The notes beneath the pieces were generated by a model that saw only the letters and a program-made list of their open reading frames with translations, was not told where the DNA came from and did no database searches. From NCBI GenBank assembly GCA_012656075.1, contig JAAKBF010000006.1, forward strand, positions 109,956 to 173,955: a stretch of 64,000 nt of DNA. The letters are read 5' to 3'. The stretch's first letter is position 1; every line of letters begins with the position of its first letter. This stretch comes from Phytophthora hibernalis (lineage: Eukaryota > Oomycota > Peronosporomycetes > Peronosporales > Peronosporaceae). Both the position numbers and the translations under genes were made by a program. Positions 55,749-64,000 of the stretch are shown here, one piece after another.

Positions 55749-55821
55749 CTCTCCCAGTTGGGTTTGAACCAACGACCTTGAGGTTAACAGCCGCACGCTC
55801 TACCAACTGAGCTATACGAGA
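55749..55821 (-). tRNA. tRNA-Asn(GUU), array copy 1 (variant acceptor stem)
   Basis: A 73-nt cloverleaf: 7-bp acceptor, 4-bp D stem, loop CTGTTAA giving anticodon GTT, 5-bp T stem GTTGG/CCAAC with TTCAAAC. A box TAGCTCAGTTGG and B box GGTTCAAACCC are intact. This copy alone has G at acceptor position 5 (TCTCGTA), producing a G:G clash with position 68. Like all copies it has a C29:U41 mismatch in the anticodon stem. Downstream only T3 is present, so termination and function are doubtful for this edge copy. Confidence 0.8.
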
Positions 55822-55984
55822 AGCACGCCACGTGAACCCACGCACGCGCACCGAAAATTGATTTCCTCACAACCACACGCATCCGACACGCCAAACGATT
55901 ACCGTGCCGCTTCACCATGCCATATCGCTCCCTCCCAGACTCTAACACCGGCCCCACCGCTCATCGTGGTCTCAAACGCACACA

Positions 55985-56080
55985 CGGACTCGAAAACACT
56001 TCTCGACCGACTTGTCACGATGGACATGCCTCAGTGTATGCTCATGCATCCTGCCACGCTCCTAGCTGAGCTACGGCCCC
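55985..56080 (-). other. tRNA-like element with A and B boxes (one per unit; unit 1 shown)
   Basis: The minus strand begins GGGGCCGTAGCTCAGCTAGG, a good acceptor start plus A box and D arm, followed 60-odd bases later by TTTTCGAGTCC, a close B-box match. No 3' acceptor strand pairs with GGGGCCG and no normal anticodon arm forms, so it is not a standard tRNA. It recurs at +236 to +331 from the tRNA in every unit; units 2 and 3 have CTAAGAG instead of CTAGGAG. A degenerate tRNA or tRNA-derived SINE-like internal promoter is the likely identity. Confidence 0.5.
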
Positions 56081-56461
56081 GATGCCTCGCGCAGGGACGC
56101 TGTAGATAATTTACTACCAAGCTTGACCCGAAACAAGACCACCGCTTCGAGCCCGACCGCGACCAAGACAAGTCGCCGCCGCCGGCTATTCGATCAGTAC
56201 AAGTGTGGCCAGTGGTCGCTAGTGGTCGTCGACACGTATACCGAATGATTCAAGCCGAGGGTGGCAGCCACGACGCAACTGTGACGAGGCCCGTCGGGTG
56301 ATGAATTGGTCTGGCGTGAGACTGGTCACGATCGACGGGCCGAGCGCACGTCGGCGCCGCAGCGCACGTGTAAGCCTTTGGCGAGCCAGTAGAACGGACA
56401 GTGCGGCGGCAGTCGTTGGTTTTGCAGTGTGCGACGCTGGGTTGTGCGTGGCGCAAAGAAG

Positions 56462-56534
56462 CTCTCCCAGTTGGGTTTGAACCAACGACCTTGAGGTTAA
56501 CAGCCGCACGCTCTACCAACTGAGCTATAGGAGA
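56462..56534 (-). tRNA. tRNA-Asn(GUU), array copy 2
   Basis: Standard array sequence with acceptor TCTCCTA/TGGGAGA (G:U at 6:67) and C29:U41. The downstream T run is T3. Confidence 0.88.
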
Positions 56535-57175
56535 AGCACGCCACGTGAACCCACGCACGCGCACCGAAAATTGATTTCCTCACAACCACACGCATCCGAC
56601 ACGCCAAACGATTACCGTGCCGCTTCACCATGCCATATCGCTCCCTCCCAGACTCTAACACCGGCCCCACCGCTCATCGTGGTCTCAAACGCACACACGG
56701 ACTCGAAAACACTTCTCGACCGACTTGTCACGATGGACATGCCTCAGTGTATGCTCATGCATCCTGCCACGCTCTTAGCTGAGCTACGGCCCCGATGCCT
56801 CGCGCAGGGACGCTGTAGATAATTTACTACCAAGCTTGACCCGAAACAAGACCACCGCTTCGAGCCCGACCGCGACCAAGACCAAGTCGCCGCCGCCGGC
56901 TATTCGATCAGTACAAGTGTGGCCAGCGGTCGCTAGTGGTCGTCGACACGTATACCGAATGATTCAAGCCGAGGGTGGCAGCCACGACGCAACTGTGACG
57001 AGGCCCGTCGGGTGATGAATTGGTCTGGCGTGAGACTGGACATGATCGACGGGCCGAGCGCACGTCGGCGCCCCAGCGTGCGTGTAAGCCTTTGGCGAGC
57101 CAGTAGAACGGGCAGTGCGGCGGCAGTCGTTGGTTTTGCAGTGTGCGACGCTGGGTTGTGCGTGGCGCAAAGAAG

Positions 57176-57248
57176 CTCTCCCAGTTGGGTTTGAACCAAC
57201 GACCTTGAGGTTAACAGCCGCACGCTCTACCAACTGAGCTATAGGAGA
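57176..57248 (-). tRNA. tRNA-Asn(GUU), array copy 3
   Basis: Identical 73-nt tRNA; downstream T3. Confidence 0.88.
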
Positions 57249-57885
57249 AGCACGCCACGTGAACCCACGCACGCGCACCGAAAATTGATTTCACAACCAC
57301 ACGCATCCGACATGACAAACGATTACCGTGCCGCTTCACCATGCCATATCGCTCCCTCCCAGACTCTAACACCGGCCCCACCGCTCATCGTGGTCTCAAA
57401 CGCACACACGGACTCGAAAACACTTCTCGACCGACTTGTCACGATGGACATGCCTCAGTGTATGCTCATGCATCCTGCCACGCTCTTAGCTGAGCTACGG
57501 CCCCGATGCCTCGCGCAGGGACGCTGTAGATAATTTACTACCAAGCTTGACCCGAAACAAGACCACCGCTTCGAGCCCGACCGCGATCAAGACCAAGTCG
57601 CCGCCGCCGGCTATTCGATCAGTACAAGTGTGGTCAGCGGTCGCTAGTGGTCGTCGACACGTATACCGAATGATTCAAGCCGGGGTGGCAGCCACGACGC
57701 AACTGTGACGGGACCCGTCGGGTGATGAATTGGTCTGGCGTGAGACTGGTCACGATCGACGGGCCGAGCGCACGTCGGCGCCCCAGCGCACGTGTAAGCC
57801 TTTGGCGAGCCAGTAGAACGGGCAGTGCGGCGGCAGTCGTTGGTTTTGCAGTGTGCGACGCTGGGTTGTGCGTGGCGCAAAGAAG

Positions 57886-57958
57886 CTCTCCCAGTTGGGT
57901 TTGAACCAACGACCTTGAGGTTAACAGCCGCACGCTCTACCAACTGAGCTATAGGAGA
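57886..57958 (-). tRNA. tRNA-Asn(GUU), array copy 4
   Basis: Identical 73-nt tRNA; downstream T3. Confidence 0.88.
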
Positions 57959-58592
57959 AGCACGCCACGTGAACCCACGCACGCGCACCGAAAATTGATT
58001 TCACAACCACACGCATCCGACATGACAAACGATTACCGTGCCGCTTCACCATGCCATATCGCTCCCTCCCAGACTCTAACACCGGCCCCACCGCTCATCG
58101 TGGTCTCAAACGCACACACGGACTCGAAAACACTTCTCGACCGACTTGTCACGATGGACATGCCTCAGTGTATGCTCATGCATCCTGCCACGCTCCTAGC
58201 TGAGCTACGGCCCCGATGCCTCGCGCAGGGACGCTGTAGATAATTTACTACCAAGCTTGACCCGAAACAAGACCACCGCTTCGAGCCCGACCGCGATCAA
58301 GACCAAGTCGCCGCCGCCGGCTATTCGATCAGTACAAGTGTGGCCAGCGGTCGCTAGTGGTCGCCGACACGTATACCGAATAAAGCCGGGGTGGCAGCCA
58401 CGACGCAACTGTGACGGGACCCGTCGCGTGATGAATTGGTCTGGCGTGAGACTGGTCACGATCGACGGGCCGAGCGCACGTCGGCGCCGCAGCGCACGTG
58501 TAAGCCTTTGGCGAGCCAGTAGAACGGGCAGTGCGGCGGCAGTCGTTGGTTTTGCAGTGTGCGACGCTGGGTTGTGCGTGGCGCAAAAGAAG

Positions 58593-58665
58593 CTCTCCCA
58601 GTTGGGTTTGAACCAACGACCTTGAGGTTAACAGCCGCACGCTCTACCAACTGAGCTATAGGAGA
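58593..58665 (-). tRNA. tRNA-Asn(GUU), array copy 5
   Basis: Identical tRNA; first unit with a T4 run (CTTCTTTTGCG) shortly downstream, a minimal Pol III terminator. Confidence 0.9.
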
Positions 58666-59305
58666 AGCACGCCACGTGAACCCACGCACGCGCACCGAAA
58701 ATTGATTTCCTCACAACCACACGCATCCGACATGCAAACGATTACCGTGCCGCTTCACCATGCCATATCGCTCCCTCCCAGACTCTAACACCGGCCCCAC
58801 CGCTCATCGTGGTCTCAAACGCACACACGGACTCGAAAACACTTCTCGACCGACTTGTCACGATGGACATGCCTCAGTGTATGCTCATGCATCCTGCCAC
58901 GCTCCTAGCTGAGCTACGGCCCCGATGCCTCGCGCAGGGACGCTGTAGATAATTTACTACCAAGCTTGACCCGAAACAAGACCACCGCTTCGAGCCCGAC
59001 CGCGACCAAGACCAAGTCGCCGCCGCCGGCTATTCGATCAGTACAAGTGTGGCCAGCGGTCGCTAGTGGTCGCCGACACGTATACCGAATGATTCAAGCC
59101 GGGGATGGCAGCCACGACGCAACTGTGACGAGGCCCGTCGGGTGATGAATTGGTCTGGCGTGAGACTGGTCACGATCGACGGGCCGAGCGCACGTCGGCG
59201 CCCAGCGTGCGTGTAAGCCTTTGGCGAGCCAGTAGAACGGGCAGTGCGGCGGCAGTCGTTGGTTTTGCAGTGTGCGACGCTGGGTTGTGCGTGGCGCAAA
59301 AGAAG

Positions 59306-59378
59306 CTCTCCCAGTTGGGTTTGAACCAACGACCTTGAGGTTAACAGCCGCACGCTCTACCAACTGAGCTATAGGAGA
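59306..59378 (-). tRNA. tRNA-Asn(GUU), array copy 6
   Basis: Identical tRNA; downstream T4. Confidence 0.9.
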
Positions 59379-60020
59379 AGCACGCCACGTGAACCCACGC
59401 ACGCGCACCGAAAATTGATTTCCTCACAACCACACGCATCCGACATGACAAACGATTACCGTGCCGCTTCACCATGCCATATCGCTCCCTCCCAGACTCT
59501 AACACCGGCCCCACCGCTCATCGTGGTCTCAAACGCACACACGGACTCGAAAACACTTCTCGACCGACTTGTCACGATGGACATGCCTCAGTGTATGCTC
59601 ATGCATCCTGCCACGCTCCTAGCTGAGCTACGGCCCCGATGCCTCGCGCAGGGACGCTGTAGATAATTTACTACCAAGCTTGACCCGAAACAAGACCACC
59701 GCTTCGAGCCCGACCGCGACCAAGACCAAGTCGCCGCCGCCGGCTATTCGATCAGTACAAGTGTGGCCAGCGGTCGCTAGTGGTCGCCGACACGTATACC
59801 GAATGATTCAAGCCGAGGGTGGCAGCCACGACGCAACTGTGACGAGGCCCGTCGGGTGATGAATTGGTCTGGCGTGAGACTGGACATGATCGACGGGCCG
59901 AGCGCACGTCGGCGCCCCAGCGTGCGTGTAAGCCTTTGGCGAGCCAGTAGAACGGGCAGTGCGGCGGCAGTCGTTGGTTTTGCAGTGTGCGACGCTGGGT
60001 TGTGCGTGGCGCAAAAGAAG

Positions 60021-60093
60021 CTCTCCCAGTTGGGTTTGAACCAACGACCTTGAGGTTAACAGCCGCACGCTCTACCAACTGAGCTATAGGAGA
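60021..60093 (-). tRNA. tRNA-Asn(GUU), array copy 7
   Basis: Identical tRNA; downstream T4. Confidence 0.9.
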
Positions 60094-60734
60094 AGCACGC
60101 CACGTGAACCCACGCACGCGCACCGAAAATTGATTTCCTCACAACCACACGCATCCGACATGACAAACGATTACCGTGCCGCTTCACCATGCCATATCGC
60201 TCCCTCCCAGACTCTAACACCGGCCCCACCGCTCATCGTGGTCTCAAACGCACACACGGACTCGAAAACACTTCTCGACCGACTTGTCACGATGGACATG
60301 CCTCAGTGTATGCTCATGCATCCTGCCACGCTCCTAGCTGAGCTACGGCCCCGATGCCTCGCGCAGGGACGCTGTAGATAATTTACTACCAAGCTTGACC
60401 CGAAACAAGACCACCGCTTCGAGCCCGACCGCGACCAAGACCAAGTCGCCGCCGCCGGCTATTCGATCAGTACAAGTGTGGCCAGCGGTCGCTAGTGGTC
60501 GTCGACACGTATACCGAATGATTCAAGCCGGGGTGGCAGCCACGACGCAACTGTGACGAGGCCCGTCGGGTGATGAATTGGTCTGGCGTGAGACTGGTCA
60601 CGATCGACGGGCCGAGCGCACGTCGGCGCCCCAGCGCACGTGTAAGCCTTTGGCGAGCCAGTAGAACGGGCAGTGCGGCGGCAGTCGTTGGTTTTGCAGT
60701 GTGCGACGCTGGGTTGTGCGTGGCGCAAAAGAAG

Positions 60735-60807
60735 CTCTCCCAGTTGGGTTTGAACCAACGACCTTGAGGTTAACAGCCGCACGCTCTACCAACTGAGCTA
60801 TAGGAGA
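60735..60807 (-). tRNA. tRNA-Asn(GUU), array copy 8
   Basis: Identical tRNA; downstream T4. Confidence 0.9.
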
Positions 60808-61447
60808 AGCACGCCACGTGAACCCACGCACGCGCACCGAAAATTGATTTCCTCACAACCACACGCATCCGACATGACAAACGATTACCGTGCCGCTTCA
60901 CCATGCCATATCGCTCCCTCCCAGACTCTAACACCGGCCCCACCGCTCATCGTGGTCTCAAACGCACACACGGACTCGAAAACACTTCTCGACCGACTTG
61001 TCACGATGGACATGCCTCAGTGTATGCTCATGCATCCTGCCACGCTCCTAGCTGAGCTACGGCCCCGATGCCTCGCGCAGGGACGCTGTAGATAATTTAC
61101 TACCAAGCTTGACCCGAAACAAGACCACCGCTTCGAGCCCGACCGCGACCAAGACCAAGTCGCCGCCGCCGGCTATTCGATCAGTACAAGTGTGGCCAGC
61201 GGTCGCTAGTGGTCGTCGACACGTATACCGAATGATTCAAGCCGAGGGTGGCAGCCACGACGCAACTGTGACGAGGCCCGTCGGTGATGAATTGGTCTGG
61301 CGTGAGACTGGTCACGATCGACGGGCCGAGCGCACGTCGGCGCCCCAGCGCACGTGTAAGCCTTTGGCGAGCCAGTAGAACGGGCAGTGCGGCGGCAGTC
61401 GTTGGTTTTGCAGTGTGCGACGCTGGGTTGTGCGTGGCGCAAAGAAG

Positions 61448-61520
61448 CTCTCCCAGTTGGGTTTGAACCAACGACCTTGAGGTTAACAGCCGCACGCTCT
61501 ACCAACTGAGCTATAGGAGA
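61448..61520 (-). tRNA. tRNA-Asn(GUU), array copy 9
   Basis: Identical tRNA; downstream T3, unlike its neighbours on both sides. Confidence 0.88.
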
Positions 61521-62161
61521 AGCACGCCACGTGAACCCACGCACGCGCACCGAAAATTGATTTCCTCACAACCACACGCATCCGACATGACAAACGATTA
61601 CCGTGCCGCTTCACCATGCCATATCGCTCCCTCCCAGACTCTAACACCGGCCCCACCGCTCATCGTGGTCTCAAACGCACACACGGACTCGAAAACACTT
61701 CTCGACCGACTTGTCACGATGGACATGCCTCAGTGTATGCTCATGCATCCTGCCACGCTCCTAGCTGAGCTACGGCCCCGATGCCTCGCGCAGGGACGCT
61801 GTAGATAATTTACTACCAAGCTTGACCCGAAACAAGACCACCGCTTCGAGCCCGACCGCGACCAAGACCAAGTCGCCGCCGCCGGCTATTCGATCAGTAC
61901 AAGTGTGGCCAGCGGTCGCTAGTGGTCGCCGACACGTATACCGAATATTCAAGCCGGGGGTGGCAGCCACGACGCAACTGTGACGGGACCCGTCGCGTGA
62001 TGAATTGGTCTGGCGTGAGACTGGTCACGATCGACGGGCCGAGCGCACGTCGGCGCCCCAGCGTGCGTGTAAGCCTTTGGCGAGCCAGTAGAACGGGCAG
62101 TGCGGCGGCAGTCGTTGGTTTTGCAGTGTGCGACGCTGGGTTGTGCGTGGCGCAAAAGAAG

Positions 62162-62234
62162 CTCTCCCAGTTGGGTTTGAACCAACGACCTTGAGGTTAA
62201 CAGCCGCACGCTCTACCAACTGAGCTATAGGAGA
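62162..62234 (-). tRNA. tRNA-Asn(GUU), array copy 10
   Basis: Identical tRNA; downstream T4. Confidence 0.9.
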
Positions 62235-62876
62235 AGCACGCCACGTGAACCCACGCACGCGCACCGAAAATTGATTTCCTCACAACCACACGCATCCGAC
62301 ATGACAAACGATTACCGTGCCGCTTCACCATGCCATATCGCTCCCTCCCAGACTCTAACACCGGCCCCACCGCTCATCGTGGTCTCAAACGCACACACGG
62401 ACTCGAAAACACTTCTCGACCGACTTGTCACGATGGACATGCCTCAGTGTATGCTCATGCATCCTGCCACGCTCCTAGCTGAGCTACGGCCCCGATGCCT
62501 CGCGCAGGGACGCTGTAGATAATTTACTACCAAGCTTGACCCGAAACAAGACCACCGCTTCGAGCCCGACCGCGACCAAGACCAAGTCGCCGCCGCCGGC
62601 TATTCGATCAGTACAAGTGTGGCCAGCGGTCGCTAGTGGTCGTCGACACGTATACCGAATGATTCAAGCCGGGGATGGCAGCCACGACGCAACTGTGACG
62701 AGGCCCGTCGGGTGATGAATTGGTCTGGCGTGAGACTGGTCACGATCGACGGGCCGAGCGCACGTCGGCGCCCCAGCGTGCGTGTAAGCCTTTGGCGAGC
62801 CAGTAGAACGGGCAGTGCGGCGGCAGTCGTTGGTTTTGCAGTGTGCGACGCTGGGTTGTGCGTGGCGCAAAAGAAG

Positions 62877-62949
62877 CTCTCCCAGTTGGGTTTGAACCAA
62901 CGACCTTGAGGTTAACAGCCGCACGCTCTACCAACTGAGCTATAGGAGA
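62877..62949 (-). tRNA. tRNA-Asn(GUU), array copy 11
   Basis: Identical tRNA; downstream T4. Confidence 0.9.
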
Positions 62950-63583
62950 AGCACGCCACGTGAACCCACGCACGCGCACCGAAAATTGATTTCCTCACAA
63001 CCACACGCATCCGACATGACAAACGATTACCGTGCCGCTTCACCATGCCATATCGCTCCCTCCCAGACTCTAACACCGGCCCCACCGCTCATCGTGGTCT
63101 CAAACGCACACACGGACTCGAAAACACTTCTCGACCGACTTGTCACGATGGACATGCCTCAGTGTATGCTCATGCATCCTGCCACGCTCCTAGCTGAGCT
63201 ACGGCCCCGATGCCTCGCAGGGACGCTGTAGATAATTTACTACCAAGCTTGACCCGAAACAAGACCACCGCTTCGAGCCCGACCGCGACCAAGACCAAGT
63301 CGCCGCCGCCGGCTATTCGATCAGTACAAGTGTGGCCAGCGGTCGCTAGTGGTCGCCGACACGTATACCGAATGATTCAAGCCGGGATGGCAGCCACGAC
63401 GCAACTGTGACGAGGCCCGTCGGGTGATGAATTGGTCTGGCGTGAGACTGGTCACGATCGACGGGCCGAGCGCACGTCGGCGCCCCAGCGCACGTGTATG
63501 CCTTTGGCGAGCCAGTAGAACGGGCAGTGCGGCGGCAGTCGTTGGTTTTGTGCGACGCTGGGTTGTGCGTGGCGCAAAAGAAG

Positions 63584-63656
63584 CTCTCCCAGTTGGGTTT
63601 GAACCAACGACCTTGAGGTTAACAGCCGCACGCTCTACCAACTGAGCTATAGGAGA
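63584..63656 (-). tRNA. tRNA-Asn(GUU), array copy 12
   Basis: Identical tRNA; downstream T4. This unit lacks a few bases just downstream (near 63550), making its spacing 707 bp. Confidence 0.9.
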
Positions 63657-64000
63657 AGCACGCCACGTGAACCCACGCACGCGCACCGAAAATTGATTTC
63701 CTCACAACCACACGCATCCGACATGACAAACGATTACCGTGCCGCTTCACCATGCCATATCGCTCCCTCCCAGACTCTAACACCGGCCCCACCGCTCATC
63801 GTGGTCTCAAACGCACACACGGACTCGAAAACACTTCTCGACCGACTTGTCACGATGGACATGCCTCAGTGTATGCTCATGCATCCTGCCACGCTCCTAG
63901 CTGAGCTACGGCCCCGATGCCTCGCGCAGGGACGCTGTAGATAATTTACTACCAAGCTTGACCCGAAACAAGACCACCGCTTCGAGCCCGACCGCGACCA

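Larger units (their letters stand above)
55744..64000 (-). repeat. Tandem array of ~714-bp units, each with one tRNA-Asn gene
   Basis: Twelve tRNA copies spaced 707-715 bp apart; the last unit is cut by the window edge. Units differ by scattered substitutions and small indels (estimated 97-99% identity by eye). The array begins just beyond the 3' end of the first tRNA: left of 55744 the sequence is unrelated. Every unit has the same layout: tRNA-Asn, a ~240-bp spacer, a tRNA-like A/B-box element, then a ~380-bp spacer. Homogeneity implies recent amplification or ongoing unequal exchange/gene conversion. Confidence 0.95.

Noticed and set aside
56250..63700. Minus-strand ORFs of about 79-123 aa repeated in each array unit, reading through the tRNA (IAQLVERAAVNLKVVGSNPT)
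   Set aside because: This is the well-known translation artefact of a tRNA gene; the residues simply encode the A box, anticodon arm and B box.
55858..63944. Plus-strand 83-aa ORF present in every array unit
   Set aside because: It has a TTG start and its conservation follows from unit identity. It is antisense to the tRNA-like element and shows no coding bias.
55744..64000. CRISPR-like array
   Set aside because: Unit length is ~714 bp with no short direct repeats and unique spacers, in a eukaryotic setting.

Overview
The window looks like nuclear DNA of an oomycete, most likely a Phytophthora-like Peronosporalean. The reasons are intron-poor genes with 60-80 nt GT-AG introns, a bZIP-plus-START-like protein pair with a non-canonical basic region, folate-biopterin-family transporters, and a dense mix of eukaryotic transposons (Ty3/gypsy, Harbinger, Tc1/mariner, MULE, hAT, Crypton-like tyrosine recombinase). 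This is inferred from protein families only; no database search was possible.

Layout. 0.1-18.8 kb is gene-dense: a three-finger CCCH protein (160-908, -), two tandem bZIP/START-like genes (1303-3036 and 4631-6396, -), a large low-complexity protein of unknown function (6931-10173, -), a divergently transcribed thioesterase-adenylation-carrier-reductase enzyme (10743-14653, +), the alpha subunit of mitochondrial methylcrotonoyl-CoA carboxylase (14829-17081, +) and a heat-shock-factor-type regulator (18007-18794, -). 18.8-55.7 kb is transposon-rich. It holds one intact folate-biopterin-type transporter (27367-29058, -) beside a decayed duplicate, a 4.3 kb TA-flanked segment carrying tyrosine-recombinase remnants, a MULE, a Tc1/mariner element, and a 12.3 kb Ty3/gypsy element (38231-50539) inserted, with a CTGT target duplication, into the transposase gene of a Harbinger element whose halves lie at about 37.9-38.2 and 50.5-51.4 kb. 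hAT remnants follow. 55.74-64.0 kb is a tandem array of about 714 bp units, each with one tRNA-Asn(GUU) gene on the minus strand; 12 tRNA copies are visible and the array runs off the window.

Reading-frame quality. Most genes of the left third are open only if single bases are added back, nearly always in short homopolymer runs. This includes the strongly conserved glycine loop of the carboxylase. The pattern suggests under-called homopolymers in the assembly rather than pseudogenes, so I annotate these as single genes with breaks noted.

Most notable items: the homogenised tRNA-Asn array with a second tRNA-like A/B-box element in each unit; the TE-A-T-R enzyme whose adenylation domain appears to lack the amino-group-binding Asp; the dual-RNase-H chromodomain gypsy element with a candidate antisense ORF; and the composite element pairing Tc1-like termini with RING-plus-tyrosine-recombinase coding sequence.
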